From NCBI RefSeq assembly GCF_002099195.1, contig NZ_NBYX01000007.1, forward strand, positions 186,001 to 250,000: a stretch of DNA of 64,000 bases. The letters run 5' to 3'. The notes under the pieces are model-generated. The model did no database searches and had not been told where the DNA came from. It was given only the letters and a program-made list of their open reading frames with translations. The stretch comes from Burkholderia puraquae (GTDB taxonomy: Bacteria; Pseudomonadota; Gammaproteobacteria; Burkholderiales; Burkholderiaceae). Both the position numbers and the translations under genes were made by a program. Numbering within the stretch: the stretch's first letter is position 1; the number at the start of each line of letters is the position of its first letter. Positions 53,678-63,356 of the stretch are shown piece by piece.

Positions 53678-54616
53678 GCCGTTCGATCGACTCTCGCGTC
53701 GAATCGCTTGCGGCGGATGCCCGTGCAGCTTGATGAAGGCCCGCCGCATCCGTTCCGGATCGGTGAATCCGACAGCCAGCGCAATCTGTTCGATCGGTTC
53801 GCTACCGCCCTGCAGGCGCAGCCTCGCCGCTTCGACGCGCAGGCGCTCGACCGCCTTGGCCGGTGTTTCACCGGTTTCCCGGCGAAATGCGCGCCCGAAC
53901 TGTCGCAGACTCAATCTTGCGGCGTCGGCGAGCCGTTCGACGGGCAACGCTTCGGCCAGATGTTCCCTCGCGAAATTCAGCGCGATGCGGATACGATCCG
54001 ATTCCGGCTCCATCTGCGACATTGCAGAGAATTGGGACTGCCCTCCTGGGCGACGATACGGAACAACCAAAAGCCTGGAAACAGCGCGCGCAGTCTCCGC
54101 GCCCATATCTCTTTCAATCAGGCCAAGCGCCAGGTCGATTCCAGACGCGATACCCGCCGACGTCCAGATGCGGCCCTGCTCGATATAGATACTGTCGCCT
54201 TCGACCCGGGTGAGCGGGAAGCGCGACTGCAACTGAGCCGCGTATCGCCAGTGCGTCGTGGCCCTCAAGCCGTCCAGCAAGCCGGTTTCCGCAAGCAGAA
54301 ACGCCCCCGTACAGACGCTTGCCACCCGCGCGGCCCTCGCGCCCAGTTTCCTGGCTGCGGCGATGTTTTCCGGTGTCTGCATCGGATCGACATCGCCCCC
54401 CACGAAAATGACGGTGTCGAACGTGCGCCTTCCGCTCGGCTTCGTCTCGACCGAAAGGCCCGTATTGCCGGAAACCGGGCCGCCGGACTGCGAGATGACA
54501 TGGAGATCATAGGGCGTATGGCCCGCCGCAGTGGTCACCTGATTGAAGGCCGACAGTGGGCCGCCCAGATCAAGCACATCGTAGCCACGGCACACGAAGA
54601 ATCCAATTCGATGCAT
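53669..54616 (-). CDS. GlxA-type AraC-family regulator with DJ-1 domain
   Basis: A 315-residue regulator. The DJ-1/PfpI domain (about 1-190) has GYDVLDLGGPLSAFNQ, VIFVGG and the elbow ASVCTGAFLLAETGLLDG; THWRY follows. The AraC-type DNA-binding domain (about 210-315) has LADAARLSLRQFGRAFRRETGETP and EQIALAVGFTDPERMRRAFIK. It is convergent with the operon that ends with the SnoaL-like gene. Its DJ-1 domain is related to the exported DJ-1 protein in that operon. Confidence 0.9.
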   Translation of the reverse strand: MHRIGFFVCRGYDVLDLGGPLSAFNQVTTAAGHTPYDLHVISQSGGPVSGNTGLSVETKPSGRRTFDTVIFVGGDVDPMQTPENIAAARKLGARAARVASVCTGAFLLAETGLLDGLRATTHWRYAAQLQSRFPLTRVEGDSIYIEQGRIWTSAGIASGIDLALGLIERDMGAETARAVSRLLVVPYRRPGGQSQFSAMSQMEPESDRIRIALNFAREHLAEALPVERLADAARLSLRQFGRAFRRETGETPAKAVERLRVEAARLRLQGGSEPIEQIALAVGFTDPERMRRAFIKLHGHPPQAIRRESRSNGAR

Positions 54617-54782
54617 GACGAAGTCGTTAGCTGAAAACCCTGGAAAGTCGCATTTTACAAGGAACCCTCAAATAGCGCCATTCAGCCTGAAATGAGGGAA
54701 AAAGGTCGTTTACGTCCTGATCGATTGTCTGTATGCCTAGCCCCTGACGTCGGCTCGGCCAGGACGAGAACCATCCCTCACC

Positions 54783-55829
54783 CTACTCCGTATTCACCCT
54801 CCGCCACTGCATCGGCGACATCTCGTACCGTCCTCGAAACGCCCGACTGAACGCCGCTTCCGACGTATACCCAACCCGACCGGCAATATCCGAAATCGGC
54901 GCGCGGCTGTACCGCAACAACTCCGCCGCCCGATCCAGACGCCAGGTCGTGAGATAGCTCAACGGCGCCTGCCCCACGACGCGCTGGAACCGGTCCGCAA
55001 AAGCCGACCGCGATAGATTCGACAGCTCGGCGAGATCACTGACGCTCCACGCGCGTCCGGGATCGGCGTGAAGCGCGGACATCGCCGGGTTGATCCGGCT
55101 GTCGATCGCACCGGACAACCACCCGTGCCCTGCCGAGCCCTCCGTCGCCCAGGTGCACAGCAACTGGACGAAGATGACGTCCAGCAATCGGGAGATCATC
55201 GCGGCGGCGCCCGCGCGCGGGCTCAATGCCTCGTCGAGAATGAAGTGGCAGTTCAGCTCCAGGCACTCGAACGGCGGTTCACGAAACCCTTTCAGCACCA
55301 GCACCGGCGGCAGCACGGACAGCAAACGCTGCGACAGCACATCGTCGAATCCGAAGTCACCGCAGAGCCAGGTGGTATCACCGCTCCCTATCGTCAGGCG
55401 CGCGCGGTCGTAGTACCGTGGCGCGAGATCCGTGACGAGGCTCGCCGAGCGGCCCGGCCGGTCGGAGATAACATGGCCGTGACCATGCATCAGTATAATC
55501 AGGTTTCCTTATGATGCGTGATACTGCTCCTCGAGCCCCTCCACTTCGATCGCCACGCTGCCGCTGCGGATGATGTGCAAACGATACTTTCCGGCAGGAA
55601 AGTGCAATCCGAAAGGCGCCGATGCCGCGCACGTGAAGACCGTGTTGCCACGGATGCGCATCAGTTCCAGCACGTCGGAAAAGGCATCCCGCTTGAAGGC
55701 GAATGGATCTGCGTCATCGTCCAGCGCCGTCGGCGTTCGAGCAAAGAATTCCGGCTTTTTGGCGATGTCGCGTACTCGGTTGATCCTTATGATGGACACG
55801 TCATTCACGCTGACCGATGCCGGTGTCAA
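54783..55829 (-). pseudogene. AraC-family regulator interrupted by one in-frame stop
   Basis: Two pieces in the same frame form one AraC regulator of the AraC_binding_2/cupin type. Piece 1 (55829 down to 55512) has DVLELMRIRGNTVFTCAASAP and LHFPAGKYRLHIIRSGSVAIEV. Then a TAA at 55509-55511, and then GNLIILMHGHGHVISDRPG and the helix-turn-helix LAELSNLSRSAFADRFQRVVGQAP, then IADIAG-like sequence to the end. Removing the stop restores a normal 348-residue protein. No frameshift is present. Either a recent nonsense mutation or a sequencing error; reinitiation at the ATG at 55490 could make a truncated protein. Confidence 0.87.
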
Positions 55830-55971
55830 AGACTATTCCCAGGCGTGTGGCGCGCGGCAACCGCATCGCCCTCCTTGTTTCGATGCTGGCAAGCACGGGG
55901 CAGACGGATCCGGAAATACCGAGGTCTTACGGGCGTGATGTTCGTCATCCAGCGATCACTGGAGCAGGGAC

Positions 55972-56754
55972 ATGAATCCGTAAACGCGTACCGACACGGT
56001 TGTACTTATTCACGGCCTGTGGATGACACCGTTGTCGTGGGAGCATTGGGTCACTCGCTACGAGCAGCGCGGCATGCGCGTCATTACGCCGGGTATCCGG
56101 GCGTTCAGCCGGGCACGGCCGGCGTCGACGCACTCCGCCGCGATCCGTCGCCGCTGGTGAATCTCGGCGTGCGCAAGATCTTCGACCACCTGGCCCAGAC
56201 CATCGCGGCACTCGACACGAAGCCGATCATCATGGGGCATTCGTTCGGCGGCGCGTTCGTCCGGCTTCTCCTCGACGCGGGCTACGGCTCGGCCGGCGTA
56301 TCGCTCGACGGCGCCGCGGTGAAGGGGGTATGGGCGCTGCCGTTCAGCGAGATCAAGGCGACGTTCCCGGTCCTGCGCAATCCGGCCAACCTGCATCGCG
56401 CGGTGCCGATTACCGAGAAGGAATTCCGCTATGCGTTCACGAACAACCTGAGTCCCGATGAATCGAAGCGGGTTGACGACCGCTACGCGGTTCCCGTGTC
56501 GGGGCGCATCCTGTTTCAAGGCGGGTTCGCGAACGTCGCCCCGAACGCCGCGACGCGCTATAACTTCGCGAACGACGATCGTGCACCGCGAGAACGTCGA
56601 AAAGAATGCGAAGCGCTCGCGGGCGATCTCGGCGTATAAGTTGTTCGCCGGACGCAGCCATCACACCTGTGGTGAGAAGGGCTGGGAGGACGTCGCCGAC
56701 TTCGCGCTCGATTGGGCGCTGGCGCCTGCGGCGGGGGATCGTGGCCAAGGTTGA
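55972..56754 (+). pseudogene. Alpha/beta hydrolase with three lesions
   Basis: An alpha/beta hydrolase split over frames. The first segment has an in-frame TAA at 55981-55983 (codon 4) and then TVVLIHGLWMTPLSWEHW, the oxyanion region. A frameshift near 56085-56100 moves to a frame that has GYPGVQPGTAGVDALR, and MGHSFGGAFVRLLL with the nucleophile elbow GHSFG. Near 56580 a deletion of roughly 15 codons plus a frameshift returns to the first frame, which holds ENVEKNAKRSRAISAYKLF and GRSHHTCGEKGWEDVADF, with the catalytic His. It is a non-functional remnant, divergent from the broken AraC gene that probably controlled it. Confidence 0.82.
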
Positions 56755-57283
56755 GTTACCGGCGTGAGAGGGACCGCAGTTTCCAACCGCACCATGGCCG
56801 ACAGCCTTCGGCCAGCGCCTGCAGTTTCGTTCGTTGTACGATCAAAGCACCGAGCATTGGCGGCACGGAAGAAGAGCGGCCTGGGCAACACGGGCCGCAC
56901 GGGAACATTCGATATCGAAGCCCCGAAGCAGGCGGGGCGCGTCGATGAATCAGGATGCGCAGAAGACTACGCTAACAGGACGACATGTTGCAGTCGCCGA
57001 GACGACAACGGCATACCGATGGTGCGGCAGTACCTGCGCCGTATCTGACAGGGCATAACCTGGAAAGCCACGACCCAACCTACGCCATCGCATTTCTTGA
57101 TTCAAGCGAGGCAAACACTGCTGCCACGGGAAGAATTTTCTTGCGTGTCGGATGGGGTAACTCGGGCGGCCGGATTCCCGCCAAGCGGGCCGGGAGCCGG
57201 CCCACCTGGCAACAGCAGGTCACATCGAGTTTGGCGGGCTGTACGGAGCCGGTGTTGCCGCACCGACTCCCTCAGGTTTCGCG
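56755..57283. other. Non-coding stretch downstream of the hydrolase pseudogene
   Basis: 529 bases without a gene I can support. Open frames on the plus strand (56764-57048, 56834-57058) have no recognised similarity. The stretch may hold gene remnants, in line with the decay on either side. No hairpin with a T run marks the end of the lipoprotein gene. Confidence 0.4.
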
Positions 57284-59257
57284 TCAGTCCGGCATGCCGT
57301 TGAGCAGTTCGGGCGGCGGCGTCGAACTGGTGTAGGTGACGGCGACGACCTTCGACACGTGCTTGCTGGCCGACGTCCCCACGGGGATCGAGACCGTGAC
57401 GGGCGCCCCTGTCGACGTGGCACACGTATAGATCGGCAGGTTCGATTGCACGGTCGAGTAGGTCTTCGTATCCGTCGTGCCATCGTCATACGTGACGTTG
57501 ATCGCGCAGGACTTTGCCTCGTTCGCGCCTGAGAAGCGCGGCGTCCACGTGAGTGCTCCTGAATAACCGGTCACCTGCCACGGCTTCGTACTCGTGAAAT
57601 TGAGCTGGATGCCATAGGCAGTAATGTCCGTGGGGTAAAGGTTCGCAACCTTCTTGACCGTGATGTCGACGGGAAGCGTGTACGACCCGCTCGCGCTCTT
57701 GCTGGATAGCGGCACGTGATGGACCGTCATGTAATGGCTATTGTCGAAGTTTGACGGCAACCTTGGGAGCGTCGTGAAGCTGTTGTGCAGGCCGTCGAAA
57801 TCGAGACCGATGACCTTCGTGATCGTGTCCGCGATCATCACGAACGGCACTTCCGGATAGACCCTGGCATAGCCGTCGGGCTCGCGTTTCGCGTCGGCCG
57901 ACACCGTGTTGGCGAGACGGCGCAGCCACTTCCAGGCGTTGTCGTAGCGATTGGCCGACCCATCGGAAACGTTGAAGAGGGATGTCGGCAGATACGTGAA
58001 GCTCTCGATGCCCGGCGTGTAGTTGTTGTTCTTCGTGTACTTGGCTTCTGCGTTGGCATCGACGTAGTTGGCCTGATTCACGGCGCTCTGCTCGCCCGCC
58101 ATGACGTTCTTGTAGAGCGGATAGATGTTCGGCTCTTCGACGTAACCGTCGATATACGTCAACTTCGACGCGTTATTCGTCGTAAAGACGGTGCCTTTCA
58201 CGCCAGCGAGCGCTGCGTAAAAGTGGTTCGCCCCGGCGTTCAGCCAGCGCAAATTGAAGTTGCTTTTCAGGCTCGCGCAGCGATTGCTGTACGTCGACGC
58301 CGTGCTTGGATCGAGCAGGAAGTCGGGGTATTGAGCAAGTTGGCAATAGTAGGCGACCTGGGTGGCCGCCGAATCAGCGCCCAGGAAAATGTCATAGCCC
58401 GGCGGAATGAACTGGCCCTCCGTCGGGTCGTACGCAAACTCATTGTAGGTGGCGGTTTCGCCCGTTTCGTTGCGGGACAGCCTGAATCCGTCCGCGTTCT
58501 GGTAAAGCAGGTTGGTGTTCGAATAGGTCTTGGTCCAGTATTGGTTGTTGATATAGTCGATGTAGTTCTTCAGCGGTGTGGCAATGAACGACTGATCGCC
58601 GGTCAGCTTGTAGAGTGTCATGAGACTCTGGCCGATTTCGAATACGGCGGGTTGCTCGTCTTTCCGCTCGTAGACCCCACCGTTCGTGCCAAAGGCCCAG
58701 TACGGCATGTTGAGTCCGCTGTTCAGGTACAGGTTCTGGGCGAAATGCCGCGCCATGTCGAGATTCTGCGAGTGATACCCCATGTAGTGGGCACCGACCA
58801 GATAGTGCGCGAAATCACGCGAGTAATACGCGCAGCGGTTCGAGAGGCCGGCCAGGTAGCCATTATTTCCGCCATTGGCAAGCGCGGTATCCATGGCGGC
58901 CTGACCACACGCCGGATTGGTGCTCCAGCTGCCCCAGTTGCTCAGCCAGCTATAGTTGGCATCGGAGAAAACGAGCTTGGTCGCTTCGTTAACCGAAGCA
59001 TTGAATCCATCCGCGAGGTTCGTTTGATCAGCTGCCGTGGCAGCGGGCTCGTTTGACGTGGCATAGAGAAAATTCTGAGGGACGGACGCGGCGGTTTTGA
59101 CACTGGCAGCGAAGCTGGCGGCAGACGACTCGCCGTTCGTGCCATCGCCGCAGCCGGCGAGCCCCAGTTCAATGAGGGCGAGGATGCCGACGCCCAGATA
59201 ACGGCGGCTTGGCCGCAATAGCGGGCGGTAAAGTCCGGCGTTGCGTGACGTGTACAT
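57284..59257 (-). CDS. Large lipoprotein, possible six-hairpin glycosidase-like
   Basis: A 657-residue lipoprotein. The signal has a lipobox LAGC with lipidation at C36, after IALIELG-like hydrophobic sequence. The body (about 90-520) is helical, with repeated short helical motifs (YYSRDFAHYLVGAHYMGYHSQ, AVFEIGQSLMTLYKLTGDQ) reminiscent of (alpha/alpha)6 six-hairpin glycosidases. A C-terminal beta-rich region (about 530-657) contains Cys residues. The enzyme family is a guess. AAGGAG precedes the ATG at 59257. No carbohydrate genes lie beside it; it sits in the decaying region. Confidence 0.7.
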   Translation of the reverse strand: MYTSRNAGLYRPLLRPSRRYLGVGILALIELGLAGCGDGTNGESSAASFAASVKTAASVPQNFLYATSNEPAATAADQTNLADGFNASVNEATKLVFSDANYSWLSNWGSWSTNPACGQAAMDTALANGGNNGYLAGLSNRCAYYSRDFAHYLVGAHYMGYHSQNLDMARHFAQNLYLNSGLNMPYWAFGTNGGVYERKDEQPAVFEIGQSLMTLYKLTGDQSFIATPLKNYIDYINNQYWTKTYSNTNLLYQNADGFRLSRNETGETATYNEFAYDPTEGQFIPPGYDIFLGADSAATQVAYYCQLAQYPDFLLDPSTASTYSNRCASLKSNFNLRWLNAGANHFYAALAGVKGTVFTTNNASKLTYIDGYVEEPNIYPLYKNVMAGEQSAVNQANYVDANAEAKYTKNNNYTPGIESFTYLPTSLFNVSDGSANRYDNAWKWLRRLANTVSADAKREPDGYARVYPEVPFVMIADTITKVIGLDFDGLHNSFTTLPRLPSNFDNSHYMTVHHVPLSSKSASGSYTLPVDITVKKVANLYPTDITAYGIQLNFTSTKPWQVTGYSGALTWTPRFSGANEAKSCAINVTYDDGTTDTKTYSTVQSNLPIYTCATSTGAPVTVSIPVGTSASKHVSKVVAVTYTSSTPPPELLNGMPD

Positions 59258-60028
59258 TTTCAAATCTCCTTGGATGAATGGAAAGTCATAGTCAAACAAT
59301 CAATCAGGAATGCAAATTACAAAGCTTGCTACCATGCATGGCGTTCCATCTTTCTCATCGGGTGGACGCGCGCGCGTTCGCTCCGCCGGTTAGCGCAGAC
59401 GCGCTGCCGCAAACCGGACCGCTCTAGCGGAACGATTCACAAGGGCCCATTGGAGTAGTACTTGCGCGCGATGCCCCGTATTGATTCCCTGTGTAACGTG
59501 ATTCCCATCCTGAATAGTTCACGCCTGTCGCTACCGGACAGCGCATCGCCGACACCAGCCGATGAAATCAGGGTAATGGTGGTGGACAACGTGATCGGCA
59601 TTCCTTCACGGCGATACTGTTGAAATTTTTTATTGAATTAAATGTGACACTGGTCTCTAAACGATCTTCAATCTCGACAATTTATAGATCACACATGGTT
59701 GTGCCCGGATACTAGCATGCGGAGCCGTTTGTGCGTCAATGCGCCAATCAAGCGATCGGAAATTAATTCCAGAATTTTCCTTTATTGGAAATTCTGAATT
59801 AGAAAATTTACCGTCGCATCGCAGATTCAAGCGATCGGTTTGCGCTTCGAATATTGCGAGCCAATTCTCGTCACCCAGAGCACAACATTTGCATCAATTC
59901 TTAATATTGATACGTCTCGGGAAACTTTTGGAGCACGACCAGAAAGGGAAAGGCGATCACGTAAGCAATAAGAAAAATCAAAGCCAATGCCGAAGCGGAT
60001 GTATTTTATTTATTTTTTGATCGATTAT
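59258..60028. other. AT-rich non-coding stretch
   Basis: 770 bases with clearly lower G+C than the rest of the window, including runs such as AATTTTTTATTGAATTAAA near 59620-59645. The lipoprotein promoter must lie at its left end. A dyad CCGCT/AGCGG is at 59419-59430. An open frame at 59739-60020 has no recognised similarity. The composition suggests acquired DNA. Confidence 0.5.
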
Positions 60029-60448
60029 TTAATTTTCGTGATTTTTAAAAAAATCGACTGGTTTGTTGCTGATCCGCCTTAGGAATCCCGGGCCGATCAG
60101 AGAGTGAGCTTTTCGGCAAACTTCACCCTGCTGGCACTTACGACAAGCGTTACGAATGCCCGCGCCATTGTTCCATCGAAGGTCAGCTATGGTCTTGAAG
60201 TCCGGCGCCAGACGACCGGTCAGCCACATCAACTCGATATTGCGTTGGCATTCGCATTCCAAGCGGCGGCTCGATTGAATCCGGTTAAGGCATCCGTAGA
60301 TATATATCTTCAGCAGCGCCGCCGGATGGTAGGAGGGCCGGCCCGTCGCTGACGAAACCGGCAAGGAAGGCAATGGCGAAGCCGGCCAAGGCCGCAGAAT
60401 CCTCATCACCATGATATGACCCTTGAGCAACGAAGCTCGAGACGACAT
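60029..60448 (-). mobile_element. IS1182-family transposase remnant
   Basis: A minus-strand frame contains, at about 60152-60343, the IS1182-type N-terminal motif: GRPSYHPAALLKIYIYGCLN, then RIQSSRRLECECQRNIELMW and LTGRLAPDFKTIADLRWNNG. This is only about a fifth of a full transposase; the catalytic domain and the ends are missing, and the flanks do not match in frame. It is a dead fragment that marks a past insertion. Confidence 0.8.
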
Positions 60449-60765
60449 CAGAACGGCTAGTCAGCGTGCTGACGATCCTGGATTGCGCACCGTGTTGGCC
60501 ATCGATTTTGTCCGGTATCGACGCCACCCACACCGCTATGGAGAACATTTTGCGCTTTACGGCCATGACCGCTCCTGGGCGGCAGTTGCCGCTCTCCAAC
60601 CCCGACAACTGGCCGGATGGCGAGCGTCGAGCGATCCAGCGCGGCGCTGGTTGATGCCGGGGCATGTAACGGTCGCGAATTCCCGTTGTCCATGCGCAGC
60701 CACCCGATCATGAAACGTAGCCACACCGGGAAGCCCTTTCCGTTTGGCCCGGTGGGTTCGAAAAG
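60449..60765. other. Stretch with no recognised gene
   Basis: 317 bases between the transposase remnant and the small membrane protein. Short open frames occur on both strands but none has a ribosome-binding site or recognised similarity. It may be part of the decayed mobile element. Confidence 0.4.
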
Positions 60766-61179
60766 TCAGCGGATCAGCGGTCCGAAAACCCGACCCCATG
60801 CCGCCCGAAGGCGTCGCGCGCGGTCTTCGAAGAGGTATGAGGCCGCCAGCGTCAAGAGACCTGAAATTGCACCCGTCACGACGTGCTCGACATAGGGGAT
60901 ACGGTAGTGACTCGTGTGCGAGTAGGCGTCGCCCAACGTTGTCAGGACACCAACGACCAGCGCATTGCCGTATCGATGCGCGTAGAGTTTCGCTGCAGGC
61001 GTGAAAGTCAAAAGTACAGCCAGGAGCCCAGTAAGCAGACCTGTATGAAATGCAATAGTCCAGTGGGCAACGCTCATGATATTGCCCCAGCTCCCCGGCA
61101 TGCAGGTCATGCACGCACTGGTTGGCTGCCAGAAACGCTGGATAAACAGTCTGACGCGGTGCTTCCACTCGGTTGACAT
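60766..61179 (-). CDS. Small membrane protein of unknown function
   Basis: A 137-residue protein with three predicted membrane helices (AFHTGLLTGLLAVLLTFT; NALVVGVLTTLGDAYSH; VVTGAISGLLTLAASYLF). The N-terminal part has two Cys (CMTCMPG). The C terminus is basic. TGGGA lies seven bases before the ATG. An internal ATG at codon 35 is an alternative start. I do not recognise the family; the even spacing of helices and codon use support a real gene. Confidence 0.6.
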   Translation of the reverse strand: MSTEWKHRVRLFIQRFWQPTSACMTCMPGSWGNIMSVAHWTIAFHTGLLTGLLAVLLTFTPAAKLYAHRYGNALVVGVLTTLGDAYSHTSHYRIPYVEHVVTGAISGLLTLAASYLFEDRARRLRAAWGRVFGPLIR

Positions 61180-61570
61180 GACGCATTCCCATCAATGCCG
61201 TCGCCACGGCCAACGCAACCGCACGTCTCGTCGAAGCAGTTTCCAAACCCTTTAACGAGCTTGCCGCCCTCGTCACGGATGGGTTGACTATGCGCCGTAG
61301 AAGCCGAGCAATAACGTGGACATGGGGGAATACTACTCCACGATTAGACGGCCGCCGTTTCGACCGAGACCGGAACTCAGCTCTTGCGTGTCTCGGTGCG
61401 GTCGCGTCCATGATGGGCATCGAACGATGCGCTTTCGCGCGAAGTCGACGTCCGGCATCGTCCCTTCCGGGACGCTCGTGGCACCGCACCGCGAATGGCA
61501 GGCCCCCGGGGCGCAAGGGCCGTTCGCCATGACCGACTTATACTGCGGTCAATCAAAGCCGGGGACATCT
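61180..61570. other. Intergenic stretch, 391 bases
   Basis: It separates the small membrane protein from the short signal-peptide ORF. No gene, dyad or repeat that I can support. Promoters for the two divergent genes should lie here. Confidence 0.4.
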
Positions 61571-61711
61571 ATGTCAAGCGCTATCGTGATCAGCCTTGCC
61601 GCTTGCGCGCTGTCCAATGCCGCCTTTGCGGAAACCATCAAGCTCGCATGCCACTTCAATGAAGACGCAAGTTTCCCGTCCGGGAGCAGGTCATGCCATC
61701 AAAGCCTCTAG
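61571..61711 (+). CDS. Short exported peptide or truncated gene
   Basis: A 46-residue open frame with a clear signal peptide (SSAIVISLAACALSNAAFA|ET) followed by only about 26 residues with two Cys, starting TIKLACHFNED. GGGGA lies nine bases before the ATG. It could be a small secreted peptide, or the start of a gene cut off by a frameshift or deletion; the neighbouring decay favours the latter. Confidence 0.4.
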   Translation: MSSAIVISLAACALSNAAFAETIKLACHFNEDASFPSGSRSCHQSL

Positions 61712-61798
61712 CTCGCTAATGGCGGCTACCCAGCCAGAAGGGATGTCAACCTGACGCCCGGCTCCACCGAGCGGGGGCGTCTCCCCTGTTAATCCCTG

Positions 61799-62662
61799 TC
61801 AGCTCGCCGGATTGCGTGCCATGACGATCCATGCCGCGCCGTCGATCATCACCGACCGCTCGCCGGGGAGGCTCGCGAAGGCGGCACGAACCGCGGCCGA
61901 GGCGCGGGCCCGGATGTCGTCGGGCTGATCAGCGAGAACGCGCGAAAGCGGGCCGACCTCAAGTGTCATCTCTACCGCGTCGTCGATTGCCGCATCCCGC
62001 GTCGCCCCCTCGCCGAATGGGATGGAAGCATCGAATGGCGCGATAGCGATATCGGTGAAGCCGGCGGCCGTCAGGATGCGTGCCACGCGCCCCCGGTCGC
62101 CGAACGAGAATGGACCGGGTGCTTCGGGATCGGGCGGCACCGTCGGCGGGACGATGCCCTTGATCGCACCCATCGGCAAGCGCACCCAATCGTTCTCGGC
62201 CATGCCGCGCCAGCAGACGAAAGCGACTCGCGCGCCCGGCTTGAGCGCACGGCGCATATGAGCGAACGCCGCCGCAGGATCGTCAAAGAACATCACGCCG
62301 AAGCGCGAGAACAGGATGTCGAACGCGCCCTCGGGCAGCTCGGCGCTGCTGGCGTCGGCCACCCGGAACAGGGCCGACGCATCCTGTGGCGCAAGCGCGC
62401 GCGCTCGGCGGATCAGCGGTTCGGATATGTCCACGCCGAGCACTTGGCCCCCCGCGCCGACGCGGGCGGCCAGATCCAGACTAGACGCGCCCGCGCCGCA
62501 GCCGACGTCCAGCACGCGTTCGCCCTTGGCGGGCGCGGTGGCTTCGATCGCGGCCTGGCCGAACACAGCCATCATGGCATCGAGCCGGGCCTGGTAAGCG
62601 ACCCAGCGCTCCCCGCTTTGGCCATTCCAGTCGGCTACCTGATCAACATTTTTCTCTGCCAC
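61799..62662 (-). CDS. Class I SAM-dependent methyltransferase
   Basis: A 287-residue methyltransferase of the UbiE/Methyltransf_11 type. Motif I is VLDVGCGAGASSLDLA, the acidic end of strand 2 is GVDIS, motif II/III are FDILFSRFGVMFFDD and LKPGARVAFVCW. The GTG start at 62662 has AAAGGAG five bases upstream; the frame extends further without a site. It is 32 bases downstream of the TetR gene and probably cotranscribed. The substrate is unknown. Confidence 0.87.
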   Translation of the reverse strand: MAEKNVDQVADWNGQSGERWVAYQARLDAMMAVFGQAAIEATAPAKGERVLDVGCGAGASSLDLAARVGAGGQVLGVDISEPLIRRARALAPQDASALFRVADASSAELPEGAFDILFSRFGVMFFDDPAAAFAHMRRALKPGARVAFVCWRGMAENDWVRLPMGAIKGIVPPTVPPDPEAPGPFSFGDRGRVARILTAAGFTDIAIAPFDASIPFGEGATRDAAIDDAVEMTLEVGPLSRVLADQPDDIRARASAAVRAAFASLPGERSVMIDGAAWIVMARNPAS

Positions 62663-62694
62663 GCCATCTCCTTTCTCATCCGTTCGTAACTGGA

Positions 62695-63342
62695 CTACCC
62701 GTCCGCGTGATCGTTGCCACCGTGCGCGGCGATGAACATGGCGACGGCCGACCGGCAATAGGATTCGATTTCGTTGTCGTCCTCTGCTCTCGCCTCATCG
62801 AAGCGTGCGATAAGCAGGAGGTCGGATCCTTTGAAAAGCGCGGCAAACAAGCGGGCGGACCTGAGCGCATCGGGTACGTTCAGAATCGCTTTCGCGTGCA
62901 ACTGATGCAACACGGCCTCGATTTGGGCGATGACATGGGCGGGCCCGGCTTCGTAATGGAGCTTGCTTAACGACTTTTGATTCGTCTTGTCGGCCAAAAC
63001 CATGGCTTCGACACTGCGGACGTCGGGGCTCAACAGCGTGCGAAGCAGGGATGATCCCACCGCCATGAGCTGATCTTCGGCCGAACCGTCGGCGCCTTCA
63101 AAAAGGGCCTGTGGTGCGAACTGATGGCAGTGGGCCGCCATGGCCGCGCTGAACAGCGCCTCCTTGTTCTCGAAGTGCCGATAGATGCTGAGCTTGGATA
63201 TCTTCGCCCGCTGGGCGACCTTGTCCATGGTCGTCGCTTGAAAACCCAATTCCACAAAGAGTTCGCACGCGGCGTCGACGATCGTTTGGCGAAGCGCCTC
63301 GTTGGCAGGCCGGCCGCGCCGGCCCTGGCTGTTTTCGGTCAC
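62695..63342 (-). CDS. TetR-family regulator
   Basis: A 215-residue TetR/AcrR regulator. The N-terminal helix-turn-helix reads IVDAACELFVELGFQATTMD and VAQRAKISKLSIYRHFENKEALF. The C-terminal ligand domain shows no specific signature. It is the first gene of an operon with the methyltransferase and is divergent from the flavoprotein; the intergenic region has a dyad that could be its site (63384-63399). Confidence 0.92.
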   Translation of the reverse strand: MTENSQGRRGRPANEALRQTIVDAACELFVELGFQATTMDKVAQRAKISKLSIYRHFENKEALFSAAMAAHCHQFAPQALFEGADGSAEDQLMAVGSSLLRTLLSPDVRSVEAMVLADKTNQKSLSKLHYEAGPAHVIAQIEAVLHQLHAKAILNVPDALRSARLFAALFKGSDLLLIARFDEARAEDDNEIESYCRSAVAMFIAAHGGNDHADG

Positions 63343-63356
63343 GACAATTCCAGTAC

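Noticed and set aside
54783..55829. Frameshift in the AraC gene
   Set aside because: Both pieces are in the same frame (distance between starts is a multiple of three), so the lesion is a stop codon, not a frameshift.
59739..60020. 93-codon plus-strand frame in the AT-rich stretch
   Set aside because: No ribosome-binding site or similarity; chance open frames are expected in this composition.
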